Source: Massilia sp. BJB1822
Lineage (GTDB): Bacteria; Pseudomonadota; Gammaproteobacteria; Burkholderiales; Burkholderiaceae_D
Length of the DNA stretch: 64,000 nt
Assembly (NCBI RefSeq): GCF_013369485.1
Contig: NZ_JABWEB010000002.1
Coordinates: forward strand, 62,001-126,000
Direction: 5' to 3'
Positions 48,173-57,596 of the stretch are shown piece by piece (the stretch's first letter is position 1; each line of letters begins with the position of its first letter). The notes below the pieces were generated by a model. It searched no databases, was not told where the DNA came from, and was given only the letters and a program-made list of their open reading frames with translations. A program made the translations under genes and the position numbers.

Positions 48173-48667
48173 ATGAGCTTCGCAACCACCGACCTGTGTG
48201 ACGACAACATCCCCTTGCTGGAGGATGGCCGCCTGGCCGTGCTGCCGCCTTCCTTCCGCCACTTTGGCAAGCGCGTCCGTTTCAGCGGCCGCGTCACCAC
48301 GCTCAAGGTCTTCGAGGACAACGCCCTGGTGCGCGCCATGCTGGAAACCCAGGGCAACGGCAATGTGCTGGTGGTCGATGGCGGCGGCAGCCTGCGCTGC
48401 GCCCTGGTGGGCGGCCAGCTGGCGCTGCTGGCCCAGGACAATGGCTGGGCCGGCATCATCGTCGATGGCTGCGTGCGCGACAGCGAGGAAGTCAATTCCT
48501 GCGAAATCGGCGTGCGCGCCCTGGGCACCCATCCGCGCCGCAGCGTGAAGAAGGGCGCGGGCGAGCGCAATGTGCGGGTGCAGATCTGCGGCGTGCCGGT
48601 GAATCCGGGCGACTGGATCTATGCCGACGCCGATGGTGTGCTTGTAGCGCAACAAAAACTCGCCTGA
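48173..48667 (+). CDS. rraA: RraA family protein
   Basis: A 164-residue member of the RraA/methylthiotransferase-like fold, named for inhibition of RNase E in E. coli. Family landmarks: [43 protein letters not shown] and GTHPRRS. Some RraA-like proteins are instead 4-hydroxy-4-methyl-2-oxoglutarate aldolases; the GCVRD and GGSLR motifs are shared by both. Position near no degradation genes makes the RNase E regulator reading more likely, but not sure. A terminator follows 38 bases after the stop. Confidence 0.88.
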   Translation: MSFATTDLCDDNIPLLEDGRLAVLPPSFRHFGKRVRFSGRVTTLKVFEDNALVRAMLETQGNGNVLVVDGGGSLRCALVGGQLALLAQDNGWAGIIVDGCVRDSEEVNSCEIGVRALGTHPRRSVKKGAGERNVRVQICGVPVNPGDWIYADADGVLVAQQKLA

Positions 48668-48705
48668 TTGCCGTCCCGCAGCGCTGCCCGGCAGCGCCGC
48701 GCCGC

Positions 48706-48740
48706 AAAATGCCCCGCTGGCCGGGGCATTTTGCATTTTG
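48706..48740 (+). terminator. Terminator of rraA
   Basis: A strong 11-base stem, AAAATGCCCCG with CCGGGGCATTTT, around a CTGG loop, then a T-rich stretch. Confidence 0.88.
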
Positions 48741-48806
48741 GGCGGAAAATTCCTGCCCGAAAACCGGGCATTTTTCACGCTGCGAAAAGGTAATTTCATA
48801 ATGCGG

Positions 48807-48830
48807 AATGTGCTGCTGCGCAAGCACATT
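48807..48830. promoter_or_regulatory. Inverted repeat upstream of aceA
   Basis: AATGTGCT and AGCACATT form a perfect 8-base inverted repeat around an 8-base spacer, about 180 bases before aceA. It may be a regulator site or a transcript hairpin. Just before it, ATTTC-7-GGAAT half-sites (about 48792-48809) resemble an IclR-type operator, but weakly. Confidence 0.4.
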
Positions 48831-48918
48831 AATTGCTCTCATTCTGAGAAATGTCTTTCCGTATCATGGAAAATGAAAATTAAGTGATTGAAACTTAAGG
48901 AATAAAATTTGCTCATAT

Positions 48919-48932
48919 GTCTTATATAAGAC
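48919..48932. promoter_or_regulatory. Perfect 14-base palindrome, likely operator of aceA
   Basis: GTCTTATATAAGAC is a perfect palindrome sitting directly upstream of the -35 box of the aceA promoter. Its size and symmetry are typical of GntR-family operators. The regulator is not in the window. Confidence 0.6.
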
Positions 48933-48934
48933 CA

Positions 48935-48963
48935 TTGTTGCGCTGAACAAATCGTCCTATGAT
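48935..48963 (+). promoter_or_regulatory. aceA promoter
   Basis: -35 TTGTTG (48935-48940), 17-base spacer and -10 TATGAT (48958-48963), giving a leader of about 43 bases before the ATG. The palindrome at 48919-48932 abuts the -35. Confidence 0.55.
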
Positions 48964-49012
48964 GTTTCTAACGGATTTCGTTTTTTGTTTAGTCAGTCAA
49001 TAGGAGAGCACC

Positions 49013-50311
49013 ATGGCAACTCGTGAACAGCAAGTAGCAGAACTGCAAAAAGAATGGGACACCAATCCACGCTGGAAAGGCATCAAGCGCGCCTACACCG
49101 CGGAAGATGTGGTGCGTCTGCGCGGTTCCATGCAAATCGAACACACCATCGCCAAGAAGGGTGCGGAAAAACTGTGGAACCTGGTGAACAACGAGCCTTT
49201 CGTCAACGCCCTGGGCGCGCTGACCGGGAACCAGGCCATGCAGCAAGTCAAGGCTGGCCTGAAAGCGATCTACCTGTCGGGCTGGCAAGTGGCGGGCGAC
49301 GCCAACCTGGCCGGCGAAATGTATCCCGACCAGTCCCTGTATCCAGCCAACTCGGTGCCGATGGTGGTCAAGCGCATCAACAACACCTTCCAGCGCGCCG
49401 ACCAGATCCAGTGGTCCGAAGGCAAGGATGACATCGATTTCTTCGCGCCCATCGTGGCCGACGCCGAAGCCGGTTTCGGCGGCGTGCTGAACGCCTTCGA
49501 ACTGATGAAGTCCATGATCGAAGCGGGCGCCTCGGGCGTGCACTTCGAAGACCAACTGGCCTCGGTGAAAAAATGCGGCCACATGGGCGGCAAGGTGCTG
49601 GTGCCATCGCGCGAAGCCGTGGAAAAACTGACCGCCGCCCGTCTGGCAGCGGACGTGATGGGCACTTCGACCCTGGTGATCGCCCGTACCGACGCTGAAG
49701 CGGCCGACCTGCTGACCTCGGACGTGGATGAAAACGACCGTCCTTTCTGCACCGGCGAGCGCACCGTGGAAGGCTTCTACAAAGTGCGTCCTGGCATCGA
49801 CCAGTCGATCTCGCGCGCCCTGGCTTACGCGCCTTACGCCGACCTGGTGTGGTGCGAAACCGGCAAGCCGGACCTGGCCTTCGCCAAGCAGTTCGCTGAA
49901 GCCGTGCACGCCAAGTTCCCGGGCAAGATGCTGGCCTATAACTGCTCGCCATCGTTCAACTGGAAGAAAAACCTGGACGACGCCACCATCGCCAAGTTCC
50001 AGAAAGAACTTGGCGCCATGGGTTACAAGTTCCAGTTCATCACCCTGGCTGGCTTCCACGCCCTGAACTACGGCATGTTCAACCTGGCCCACGGCTATGC
50101 GCGCCGCCAGATGTCGGCCTTCGTGGAACTGCAGGAAGCCGAATTCGCCGCCGCCGAAAAAGGCTTCACCGCCGTCAAGCACCAGCGCGAAGTCGGCACC
50201 GGCTACTTCGACGCCGTGACCCAAACCATCCAGCAAGGCCAAAGCTCGACCACGGCCCTGCACGGTTCGACCGAGGACGAACAGTTCTTCGACGCCCAGA
50301 AAGTGGCTTAA
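49013..50311 (+). CDS. aceA: Isocitrate lyase
   Basis: Glyoxylate-cycle enzyme that splits isocitrate into succinate and glyoxylate, needed for growth on acetate and fatty acids. The 432-residue length fits the short bacterial form. The catalytic loop KKCGHMGGK carries the active-site cysteine near residue 188; [22 protein letters not shown] and YNCSPSFNW are conserved substrate-binding segments. A strong AGGAG site precedes the ATG. Codon use is biased, indicating high expression. Malate synthase is not in the window. The upstream region holds two palindromic elements, so regulated expression is likely. Confidence 0.97.
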   Translation: MATREQQVAELQKEWDTNPRWKGIKRAYTAEDVVRLRGSMQIEHTIAKKGAEKLWNLVNNEPFVNALGALTGNQAMQQVKAGLKAIYLSGWQVAGDANLAGEMYPDQSLYPANSVPMVVKRINNTFQRADQIQWSEGKDDIDFFAPIVADAEAGFGGVLNAFELMKSMIEAGASGVHFEDQLASVKKCGHMGGKVLVPSREAVEKLTAARLAADVMGTSTLVIARTDAEAADLLTSDVDENDRPFCTGERTVEGFYKVRPGIDQSISRALAYAPYADLVWCETGKPDLAFAKQFAEAVHAKFPGKMLAYNCSPSFNWKKNLDDATIAKFQKELGAMGYKFQFITLAGFHALNYGMFNLAHGYARRQMSAFVELQEAEFAAAEKGFTAVKHQREVGTGYFDAVTQTIQQGQSSTTALHGSTEDEQFFDAQKVA

Positions 50312-50366
50312 GCCCGCGGGTGGAAAACCTGGTTTTTGCGTGAAGTTCGCCTGATTCCAAGGCGCT

Positions 50367-50403
50367 GGCCGCAGCGGGATGCCGTCCCGCCGCGGCCTTT
50401 TTT
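50367..50403 (+). terminator. Terminator of aceA
   Basis: GGCCGC-A-GCGGGA pairs with its complement across a tight loop, then a T6 run. The stem is very GC-rich. Confidence 0.9.
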
Positions 50404-50483
50404 GCATGCGCCGGACGCGCAGCTTTTGGCGCGCCGGGCGTTCTCTGGGATAATGCGGGGTCATACTTACAGGAATCACCACG

Positions 50484-51404
50484 ATGTTCAGTTACCGCCA
50501 CGCCTTCCACGCCGGGAATCACGCCGATGTCTTGAAGCACTTTGTCCTGATCCAGCTCTTGAAATACCTGAATCAGAAAGATGTCGCTTACAGCTATATC
50601 GACACCCATGCCGGCGCGGGCGTGTATGCCCTCGACAGCGCCCAGGCCACCAAGACCGCCGAATTCGAAACCGGCATCGCGCCACTGTGGGAGCGCGACG
50701 ACCTGCCGGCGCCGCTGGCCGAGTATGTGCAGGTCATCAAGGATATGAACCCGAGCGGCAAGATGCGCTACTACCCCGGTTCGCCGTACTGCGCCGACAT
50801 CGTGGCGCGCGAGCAGGATCGTCTGCGCCTGTTCGAACTGCATCCGGCCGATGCCAAGCTGCTGGACGAGAATTTCCGCAAGCTGGAGCAGCACGCGGCA
50901 GCCCAGGGCAAGCGTCCCGCCACGCGCGGCAAGCGCGTGATCGTCAACCGCGCCGACGGCTTCGTCGGCCTGAAAGCGCTGCTGCCGCCGCCGTCGCGCC
51001 GCGCCCTGGTGCTGTGCGACCCGCCGTATGAGGACAAGCAGGATTACCGCAAGGTGATGGATATGCTGAACGAGGCGCTCAAACGCTTCCCGGGCGGCAC
51101 CTACGCGGTCTGGTATCCGCTACTGCAGCGCATCGAGGCGCGCAATTTCGCCGAGCGCATGAAGCATCTGCCGGCCGCCAGCTGGCTGAACGTGACCCTG
51201 TGCGTCTCCACGCCCGGCCCGGACGGCATCGCCCTGCACACCAGCGGCATGTTCATCGTCAATCCGCCGTACACGCTGGAGCCGATGCTGAAGCAGGTCA
51301 TGCCCTATCTGGTGAAAGTGCTGGGACGCGACGCCGGCGCCAAATTTACGCTGGAGAGTGGCGAAGCGGCCACAGCCCGCAAAGGCGGTGCGCGTTCGGC
51401 GTGA
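50484..51404 (+). CDS. rlmJ: 23S rRNA A2030 N6-methyltransferase RlmJ
   Basis: Methylates adenine 2030 of 23S rRNA. It is 306 residues. The N-terminus YRHAFHAGNHADVLKH is the hallmark of the RlmJ family, followed by DTHAGAGVY (SAM site) and the catalytic DPPYE near residue 179. The final NPPYTLEPML segment is also conserved. The last 20 residues are unusual and Ala/Gly/Arg-rich. It stands between the aceA terminator and the EAL-HDOD gene. Confidence 0.95.
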   Translation: MFSYRHAFHAGNHADVLKHFVLIQLLKYLNQKDVAYSYIDTHAGAGVYALDSAQATKTAEFETGIAPLWERDDLPAPLAEYVQVIKDMNPSGKMRYYPGSPYCADIVAREQDRLRLFELHPADAKLLDENFRKLEQHAAAQGKRPATRGKRVIVNRADGFVGLKALLPPPSRRALVLCDPPYEDKQDYRKVMDMLNEALKRFPGGTYAVWYPLLQRIEARNFAERMKHLPAASWLNVTLCVSTPGPDGIALHTSGMFIVNPPYTLEPMLKQVMPYLVKVLGRDAGAKFTLESGEAATARKGGARSA

Positions 51405-51487
51405 TGCTCGCTATAAAAACTGTTGTCACGCCTGAATTAAGGCGTATATTCTGATCTATATACGATGGCAAGCAGTGGGGGCTGCTC

Positions 51488-52762
51488 ATGACAATCGCAT
51501 TAGAAAAAGACGCCGTACCCATGCCGTACGCGAATCAGTTTTTCCTGGCCCGTCAACCTATCCTCAACCGCAAACAGCGTCTCGTTGCTTACGAGCTGCT
51601 GTTCCGTAACGCCGAATGCAGCGAGGCCAATGTGCAGGACGGCGTGTCTGCCACGGCCTCGGTCATTGCCCACGCTTCCGAGCTGGGCATGGGCCAGGTG
51701 GTGGGCGACCAGCTGGCCTTCGTCAATGTCGACACCGTTGCTCTGATGAGCGACTTCATCCGCTTTCTGCCGACCGACAAGGTCATTCTCGAAGTGCTGG
51801 AATCGGTGGAAGCCACGCCCGAGGTGCTGGCCCGCATCCAGGAGCTGAAGGCGGCCGGCTTCAAGTTCGCGCTGGACGATGTGGTGGCCGAATCGGCCGG
51901 CCTGCAGCTCTTGCAGCCGCTGATGGATGTGATCAAGATCGATATCCGCCAGACCGGCGGCAGCGCGCTCGACACGCTGGCGCGCTCGCTGCGCAATCCG
52001 CGCCAGAAGCTGCTGGCCGAGAAGGTCGAAACGGTGGAGGAGTTCCAGCGCTGCATGGACCTGGGCTTTGAATATTTCCAGGGCTATTATTTTGCGCGGC
52101 CTGTGATCCTGAGCGGCAAGAAGATCGCGCCCTCCCAGCTGGCCATCATGCACTTGCTGGACTTGCTGAATAGCGACGCCGACCAGCGCGAGATCGAACG
52201 CAGCGTCAAGCATGACCCGCTGATTACCCTGAACCTTTTGCGCCTGGTGAATACGCCGGCCGTGGGCGCGCGCTTTCGCATCAATTCGGTCGGCCATGCG
52301 CTGATTGTGCTGGGGCGGCGCCAGTTGCAGCGCTGGCTGCAGATCCTGCTGTATGTGAAGACCGGGCAGGTGCCCGAATTTGATTCGCCCTTGCTGCAGA
52401 TGGCGACCACGCGCGGCAAGACCATGGAACTGATGATGGAGCATCTGCGGCCGGAGCAGCGCATCGGCGCCGATATCGGCTTCACGGTCGGCATCATGTC
52501 GCTGATGGATGCGCTGTTCTCGGTGCGCATGGGCGAAATCCTGCAAAGCGTGAATGTGCTGGATGAGGTGCGCGACGCCTTGCTGCACCGCCAGGGCGAT
52601 TATGGCCAGATGCTGTCGCTGATCGAACTGATCGAATGCGCCACCGAGGGGCCGGAGCTGACGCGCATCCTGCATCAGCTGGAGCTGGCGCCCTCCGAAC
52701 TGTACGCCATCCAGCTGGCCGCTTGCGACTGGGTCAGCGAATACACCCACGGCGTGCAATAG
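51488..52762 (+). CDS. EAL-like/HDOD signalling protein
   Basis: A 424-residue protein with an N-terminal EAL-like domain (about 15-215) and a C-terminal HDOD domain (about 215-410). The EAL motif is replaced (YELLFRN), and the other catalytic residues needed for cyclic di-GMP hydrolysis are not evident, so it is probably a binding or scaffold protein rather than a phosphodiesterase. HDOD features include KHDPLITLNLLRLVNT, ALIVLGRRQLQRWLQI and GFTVGIMSLMDAL. YuxH-type proteins share this order. Its role in signalling is inferred from the domains. Confidence 0.87.
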   Translation: MTIALEKDAVPMPYANQFFLARQPILNRKQRLVAYELLFRNAECSEANVQDGVSATASVIAHASELGMGQVVGDQLAFVNVDTVALMSDFIRFLPTDKVILEVLESVEATPEVLARIQELKAAGFKFALDDVVAESAGLQLLQPLMDVIKIDIRQTGGSALDTLARSLRNPRQKLLAEKVETVEEFQRCMDLGFEYFQGYYFARPVILSGKKIAPSQLAIMHLLDLLNSDADQREIERSVKHDPLITLNLLRLVNTPAVGARFRINSVGHALIVLGRRQLQRWLQILLYVKTGQVPEFDSPLLQMATTRGKTMELMMEHLRPEQRIGADIGFTVGIMSLMDALFSVRMGEILQSVNVLDEVRDALLHRQGDYGQMLSLIELIECATEGPELTRILHQLELAPSELYAIQLAACDWVSEYTHGVQ

Positions 52763-52830
52763 CCGGCAAGCGGCTGGCGTGCCGGGTCCAGGGGCAGCAT
52801 GGACCCGGCGTTCCCGTCTATCCCCGGTTT

Positions 52831-53568
52831 TTACTGGGCCAGCAAGAGGAAGACCGTGGGCTTCTTGTGGAAGTCCGGCGTCTTGCCGGCGGCGAGCTGG
52901 GCCTTCCACTGGGCGCTGCTTTGCGTGCGGATGCTTTCCGACGGCAGGCTGATGTCGGTGGCGACGCAGATCAGGGTGCTGCCGGCGCAGCTGGCGAGCA
53001 GGGCGTCCAGCATGGCGGCGTTGCGGTAGGGCGTCTCGATAAAGAGCTGGGTCTGCTTGTCCTGGCGCGAACGCGCCTCCAGCTCCTTCAGGCGCTTGGC
53101 GCGCGCCGCCGCGTCGGTGGGCAGATAGCCGTTGAAGGCGAAACTCTGGCCGTTCAGGCCGCTTGCCATGACGGACAGGAGCAGCGAGGAGGGGCCGACC
53201 AGGGGCCGCACGGGAATGCCGTGCTGATGCGCCAGGTGCACCAGGTCGGCACCGGGGTCGGCCACGGCGGGCACGCCCGCTTCCGACAGCAGGCCGGCGT
53301 CCTGGCCCGCCTTGAGCGGCTCCAGCAGGGCGGCCAGGGCTTGCGCCGGGGTGTTCACATTCAATTCGTCGATGCGGATTTCCTGCAGCGGGCGCGCCAG
53401 CGGATGCTGGGCGTTGACCAGTTTCAGGAAGGCGCGCGCCGTCTTGGCGTTTTCGGCGACGAAATAGCCGAGGCTGGCCGTCAGGGCTTGCACATGCTCG
53501 GGAATGACGTGGGAGAGCGCTTCGGTTTCGCCCAGGGTGTTGGGAATCAGGTAAAGGGTGCCGGGCAT
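52831..53568 (-). CDS. Tetrapyrrole-methylase-fold SAM methyltransferase (RsmI-like paralogue)
   Basis: A 245-residue protein with the fold of 16S rRNA cytidine-1402 ribose methyltransferase RsmI. Landmarks: LYLIPNTLGE at the start, GYFVAENAKTAR, LLSEAGVPAVADPGADLV, PVRPLVGPSSLLLSVMASGL and IETPYRN. It is shorter at the C-terminus than RsmI and its N-terminal VGTPIGN-type sequence is replaced by IPNTLGE. It may be a paralogue with another target. maf lies 6 bases upstream on the same strand, so the two are an operon. Confidence 0.8.
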   Translation of the reverse strand: MPGTLYLIPNTLGETEALSHVIPEHVQALTASLGYFVAENAKTARAFLKLVNAQHPLARPLQEIRIDELNVNTPAQALAALLEPLKAGQDAGLLSEAGVPAVADPGADLVHLAHQHGIPVRPLVGPSSLLLSVMASGLNGQSFAFNGYLPTDAAARAKRLKELEARSRQDKQTQLFIETPYRNAAMLDALLASCAGSTLICVATDISLPSESIRTQSSAQWKAQLAAGKTPDFHKKPTVFLLLAQ

Positions 53569-53574
53569 GGTGTT

Positions 53575-54180
53575 TTATTTCGTGTTGAAGAAGGAAACGC
53601 CGGCTGCGCGCAGCATGCCGGTCAGGGCGATCAGGGGCAGGCCGGTGAGGGCGGTCGGGTCGCAGGAATCGATGCGTTCGAGGATGGCGATGCCAAGCGC
53701 CTCGTTTTTCGCGCTGCCGGCGCAATCGTAAGGCTGTTCGATGCGCAGATAGGCATCGAGTTCGGCATCGGGCAGGTCGCGGAACTGGACGACGGTCTGG
53801 ATGTCTTCCACCTGGGCGCTGCCGTCGCGCCCATCCCACAGGCAGAGCGCGGTGTGGAAGACCACTTCGCGGCCGCGCATTTTCTGCAGCTGGGCCAGGG
53901 CCTTGGCATGGTTGCCGGGCTTGCCGATCTGCTCTGCGTCCAGGGTGGCGACCTGGTCGGAGCCGATCACCAGTGTGCCCGGGTGGCGGGCGGCGACGGC
54001 GGCCGCTTTCTCGCGCGCCAGGCGCAGGGCGGTGGCTGCGGGCGTCTCGCCGGGCAAGGGGCTTTCATCGATGTCGGGCACGTCCACCGTGAACGGTATT
54101 TGCAGCCGGGACAAAAGTTCGCGCCGGTATGCTGAGCTGGAGGCAAGAATTAGGGCGGGGACGTTGCTTGTTGAGTTCAT
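53575..54180 (-). CDS. maf: Maf-type nucleotide pyrophosphatase
   Basis: House-cleaning enzyme that hydrolyses non-canonical nucleoside triphosphates. At 201 residues it matches the family. LILASSSAYRRELLSRL is the first signature, DESPLPGETPAATALRLAREKA the second, and GSDQVATLDAEQIGKP holds the catalytic aspartate. I chose the ATG at 54180; an upstream in-frame start would add 24 atypical residues. The substrate (7-methyl-GTP, dTTP or UTP) depends on subgroup; the YceF (m7GTP) type is likely because yceD lies next to it, as yceF-yceD does in E. coli. Confidence 0.93.
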   Translation of the reverse strand: MNSTSNVPALILASSSAYRRELLSRLQIPFTVDVPDIDESPLPGETPAATALRLAREKAAAVAARHPGTLVIGSDQVATLDAEQIGKPGNHAKALAQLQKMRGREVVFHTALCLWDGRDGSAQVEDIQTVVQFRDLPDAELDAYLRIEQPYDCAGSAKNEALGIAILERIDSCDPTALTGLPLIALTGMLRAAGVSFFNTK

Positions 54181-54276
54181 GGAAATATTTTTCTCTGGCT
54201 CCGGGGCGGGAATTGTTATATGCTCTGTGCGCCGTGGATGAATGGCCGACAAACGCGCGAAAAATCGCGCAAGTCT

Positions 54277-54306
54277 TTGACGCGGCGGCGAAAACCCTGT
54301 TATTAT
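54277..54306 (+). promoter_or_regulatory. Promoter of yceD and the downstream operon
   Basis: -35 TTGACG (54277-54282), 18-base spacer and -10 TATTAT (54301-54306). Transcription would start near 54313, about 22 bases before the yceD ATG. Confidence 0.65.
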
Positions 54307-54334
54307 CGCAGGTTTTCCAAGGGAATTTTAGTAC

Positions 54335-54829
54335 ATGGACGCTTTTGTGATCGACGCCTTTGAATTTTGTCGGACCAACAGCTTGCGTGAGGGCGTAAAG
54401 CCCGTGGCTGAAATGACCCGCTTGAGCAAGGAATGCGCCGATAACTCCGGTTCCATCACCTGGAAGGCGGAAGGCAGCACGAGCAAGCAGGGTTTCCCGC
54501 AGATGCGGCTCAGCGTGAGCGGCACGGTGCAATTAAATTGCCAGCGCTGCCTGACTCCGTTTGGCCATGCAATCGATTCCTCGACGCTGCTGATGTTCGG
54601 TAAAGACGATGCGCACGCCGACGAGATCGAAGAAATCATCGACGACGAGTCGATCGACGTGGTGGTAGGCACCCGTGATATGAATCTGATGGACCTGATG
54701 GAAGACGAGGCGCTGCTGGCCCTGCCGCAAGCGCCGAAGCACGAACAGTGTCCCGACGCCGCGCTGCTGGAGAAGGCGCGCAGCGAGAAGCCGTCCCCCT
54801 TTGCAGGCTTGCAGAGCCTGAAGAAATAA
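54335..54829 (+). CDS. yceD: YceD/DUF177 23S rRNA accumulation protein
   Basis: A 164-residue protein needed for normal 23S rRNA levels in E. coli and plants. Landmarks: the CQRCL zinc-like pair near residue 70, the acidic DDAHADEIEEIIDDE middle, NLMDLMEDEALLALP, and the C-terminal family signature with PFAGLQSLKK. It precedes rpmF, the conserved arrangement across Proteobacteria. It has its own sigma70 promoter. Confidence 0.93.
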   Translation: MDAFVIDAFEFCRTNSLREGVKPVAEMTRLSKECADNSGSITWKAEGSTSKQGFPQMRLSVSGTVQLNCQRCLTPFGHAIDSSTLLMFGKDDAHADEIEEIIDDESIDVVVGTRDMNLMDLMEDEALLALPQAPKHEQCPDAALLEKARSEKPSPFAGLQSLKK

Positions 54830-54872
54830 AGAACAAAGCAGTAAGTGAAGAACGTGTCAAAACGCGTGTAGT

Positions 54873-54970
54873 AATCGAGTATTGGCATTGTGTAGTAGAG
54901 GTAGTAAAAGCAGTTGACGATGTCGGCCTGTCCGGCCGCAGGGATACTCGATTCGCATGTTAGTAATGCC
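54873..54970 (+). promoter_or_regulatory. Structured leader between yceD and rpmF
   Basis: AATCGAGTAT (54873-54882) and ATACTCGATT (54944-54953) are a perfect 10-base inverted repeat. GGCATT (54884-54889) and AATGCC (54965-54970) form a second, interlocked pairing. The two cannot both be simple nested hairpins, so they could be alternatives or a pseudoknot. A small GGCC-TGTCC-GGCC hairpin is inside. Confidence 0.45.
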
Positions 54971-54979
54971 GGTCGAATG

Positions 54980-54988
54980 TGTTAAAAT
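54980..54988 (+). promoter_or_regulatory. Extended -10 promoter of rpmF
   Basis: TGTTAAAAT is an extended -10 (TGN plus TAAAAT), 28 bases before the rpmF ATG. The -35 is weak. It would allow L32 to be made independently of yceD. Confidence 0.5.
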
Positions 54989-55015
54989 CTTAGAACTTTA
55001 GTATTAGGAGTCATC

Positions 55016-55198
55016 ATGGCAGTTCAACAGAACAAGAAGTCCCCTTCGAAGCGCGGTATGCACCGTTCGCACGATTTCCTGGTTGCCCCTAACCTGGCAG
55101 TCGAGCCAACCACGGGCGAAACCCACCTGCGTCACCACATCAGCCCTAACGGCTTCTATCGTGGTCGCAAAGTGCTGAAAACCAAAAACGACGAGTAA
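55016..55198 (+). CDS. rpmF: Large-subunit ribosomal protein bL32
   Basis: A 60-residue component of the 50S subunit. It opens [20 protein letters not shown], the L32 hallmark, and ends with [10 protein letters not shown]. The zinc-finger cysteines of some L32 proteins are absent (zinc-independent form). The gene has biased codons and an AGGAG site. It sits, as usual, between yceD and plsX. Confidence 0.97.
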   Translation: MAVQQNKKSPSKRGMHRSHDFLVAPNLAVEPTTGETHLRHHISPNGFYRGRKVLKTKNDE

Positions 55199-55222
55199 TC
55201 GACGTTTTTGTTCGGCCTAGCC

Positions 55223-55270
55223 AAAAGCGGTGCAACGCAGGTGACTGACGTGGCGCCGCTTTTTCTTTTT
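55223..55270 (+). terminator. Possible terminator or attenuator between rpmF and plsX
   Basis: AAAAGCGG and CCGCTTTT form an 8-base stem around a 25-base loop, followed by T and C. It may end part of the rpmF transcript while letting some reach plsX. Confidence 0.45.
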
Positions 55271-55353
55271 CCCCGGCTGCAAACAGCTTTGCAAACCGTC
55301 ATTCTGAAATACGCAGGCGCTGAAACCATCTCAGGAACGCCTTTTGCCCCGCA

Positions 55354-56421
55354 ATGACAATCAAAATATCCATCGACTGCATGGGCGGAGACCACGGCCC
55401 GTCGGTCACCATTCCCGCAGCAATCTCCTTCATTAACCGTGAACCTGACGCTGAGCTGATCCTGGTCGGCCTGGAAGACGTCATCCGCGCGGAACTGAAA
55501 AAGCATCACGCCGAATCCCTGCCACGCCTGTCCATCCTTCACGCTTCCGAGCAGGTCACGATGGATGACCCGCTTGAGGTCGCCTTGCGCCGCAAGAAGG
55601 ATTCCTCGATGCGCGTGGCCATCGAACAAGTCAAGGAAGGCCGCAGCCACGCCTGCGTTTCCGCCGGCAATACCGCAGCCCTGATGGCCGTCTCGCGCTA
55701 TGTGCTGAAGACCATGGCCGGCGTCGACCGTCCCGCCATCTGCAGCATCCTGCCGAACCAGAAAGATGGTCCGACCTATATGCTGGACCTGGGCGCCAAT
55801 GTGGATTGCGAACCGCACCACCTGCACCAGTTCGCCATCATGGGTTCGGTGCTGGTGCAAGCCATGGAAGGCATTCAGCGTCCGACTATCGGCCTGCTGA
55901 ATGTGGGCACCGAAGACATCAAGGGCAATGAGGTGGTCAAGCTGACCGCCAAGCTGCTGCAGGCCGACCACGAGCGTGGCGCGCTGAACTTCTACGGCAA
56001 TGTGGAAGGCAACGATATCTTCAAGGGCACCACCGACATCGTGGTGTGCGACGGCTTCGTCGGCAACGTCACGCTGAAGGCCATCGAAGGCCTGGCGCGT
56101 TTCCTGAAAGGCGTGCTGACCTCGGAATTCAAGCGCAACCCGCTGACCATGCTGGGTGCGCTGATCGCGCGCAGTGCGCTGCGCCGCATCAGCAATCGTA
56201 TCAACCCCTCCCGTTACAACGGCGCCAGCCTGCTCGGCTTGCGCGGCCTGGTGCTGAAGAGCCATGGCGGGGCGGAAGCGGATGCCTTTGAATGGGCACT
56301 GCGGCGCGCGTATCACGCGGCGAAAAACGACGTGCAGGAACACCTGTCGACGATGATTGCCGAGCTGATGCCGCGCGAACCAGAAGTGGCACAAGAACCG
56401 ACCGCAACTATAACTGGATGA
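55354..56421 (+). CDS. plsX: Phosphate acyltransferase PlsX
   Basis: Converts acyl-ACP to acyl-phosphate, the first step of the PlsX/PlsY phospholipid pathway. The protein is 355 residues. Conserved features: DCMGGDHGP near residue 8, [31 protein letters not shown] and the [15 protein letters not shown] segment (here [13 protein letters not shown]). It is followed by fabH after six bases, so the two are cotranscribed. Confidence 0.96.
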   Translation: MTIKISIDCMGGDHGPSVTIPAAISFINREPDAELILVGLEDVIRAELKKHHAESLPRLSILHASEQVTMDDPLEVALRRKKDSSMRVAIEQVKEGRSHACVSAGNTAALMAVSRYVLKTMAGVDRPAICSILPNQKDGPTYMLDLGANVDCEPHHLHQFAIMGSVLVQAMEGIQRPTIGLLNVGTEDIKGNEVVKLTAKLLQADHERGALNFYGNVEGNDIFKGTTDIVVCDGFVGNVTLKAIEGLARFLKGVLTSEFKRNPLTMLGALIARSALRRISNRINPSRYNGASLLGLRGLVLKSHGGAEADAFEWALRRAYHAAKNDVQEHLSTMIAELMPREPEVAQEPTATITG

Positions 56422-56427
56422 GACGGA

Positions 56428-57414
56428 ATGACCTTGTACAGCAAAATCATCGGCACCGGCAGTTATCTGCCTGAAAAGCGTGTCAGCAACCAGGAGCTGG
56501 CCGCGCAGCTGGCCGCCAAGGGGATCGAGACGTCGGACGAGTGGATCGTGTCGCGCAGCGGCATCTCGGCGCGCCACTTTGCCGAGCCGGAGCAGAATGC
56601 TTCCGACCTGGCCGTGCTGGCCGCGCGCCGCGCCCTCGAGATGGCCCAGCTGCAGCCCGACGATATCGACCTGATCATCGTTGCCAGCTCGACCCCGGAT
56701 TTCTTCGGCAGCTTCCCCAGCACTGCCTGCATCGTGCAGCGCAAGCTGGGCATGACCAACACCAGCGCGGCGGTCGACGTGCAAGCCGTGTGCAGCGGCT
56801 TCGTCTACGCCATGTCCACGGCCGACAGCTTCATCAAGTCGGGCGCGCACAAGAATGTGCTGGTGATCGGCGCTGAAGTGTTTTCGCGCATCCTGAATTT
56901 CGAAGACCGCACCACCTGCGTGCTGTTCGGCGACGGCGCCGGCGCCGTGGTGATGAGCGCTTCGCAGGAGCCGGGCGTGCTGGCCACCAAGCTGCATGCC
57001 GATGGCCGCCATGCCGACATCCTGACCGTCTCCGGTCATGTGAGCAATGGCGCACTGGCTGGCAGCGCCTTCCTGTACATGGATGGCCAGGCCGTCTTCA
57101 AGCTGGCCGTGACCGTGCTGGAAAAAGTGGCGCACGAAGCGCTGCAGCACGCTGGCATGACGTCCGAACAGATCGACTGGCTGATTCCGCACCAGGCGAA
57201 TATCCGCATCATGAACGGCACCGCGAAAAAGCTCGGTCTGCCGCTGGAGAAAATGGTGGTCACGGTCGACCAGCATGGCAATACTTCGGCTGCTTCGATT
57301 CCGCTGGCGCTGGATACCGCCGTGCGCGATGGCCGCATCAAGAAGGGCGATGTGGTGATGATGGAAGGCGTGGGCGGCGGCTTTACCTGGGGCGCCGTGC
57401 TGGCGCGCATGTAA
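56428..57414 (+). CDS. fabH: Beta-ketoacyl-ACP synthase III
   Basis: Condenses acetyl-CoA with malonyl-ACP to begin fatty-acid synthesis, 328 residues. The thiolase-like catalytic residues are visible: Cys in [10 protein letters not shown] near 122, His in IPHQANIRI near 255, and Asn in GNTSAASIP near 285. The N-terminal [10 protein letters not shown] is typical. It starts six bases after plsX. Confidence 0.97.
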   Translation: MTLYSKIIGTGSYLPEKRVSNQELAAQLAAKGIETSDEWIVSRSGISARHFAEPEQNASDLAVLAARRALEMAQLQPDDIDLIIVASSTPDFFGSFPSTACIVQRKLGMTNTSAAVDVQAVCSGFVYAMSTADSFIKSGAHKNVLVIGAEVFSRILNFEDRTTCVLFGDGAGAVVMSASQEPGVLATKLHADGRHADILTVSGHVSNGALAGSAFLYMDGQAVFKLAVTVLEKVAHEALQHAGMTSEQIDWLIPHQANIRIMNGTAKKLGLPLEKMVVTVDQHGNTSAASIPLALDTAVRDGRIKKGDVVMMEGVGGGFTWGAVLARM

Positions 57415-57596
57415 ATATGCGAATTAATCACATGCTGAAGTTGGCCGAAATGTAATGGTTAACATAGTTTTAGCGTGTAAAATTAACGCCTTTTTAGAAT
57501 TAGTGTTCTAGAGGCAAACCGGAAAAGGCCGGGGGCAGGCCTGTCGCCTTCCCCTAGAATGCCCCGGTTGCTTTTTCAATATAACGAGACAGACAG

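Noticed and set aside
46930..48570. Long minus-strand frame opposite the MFS transporter and rraA
   Set aside because: It crosses two clear genes and their gap. No real gene would span both.
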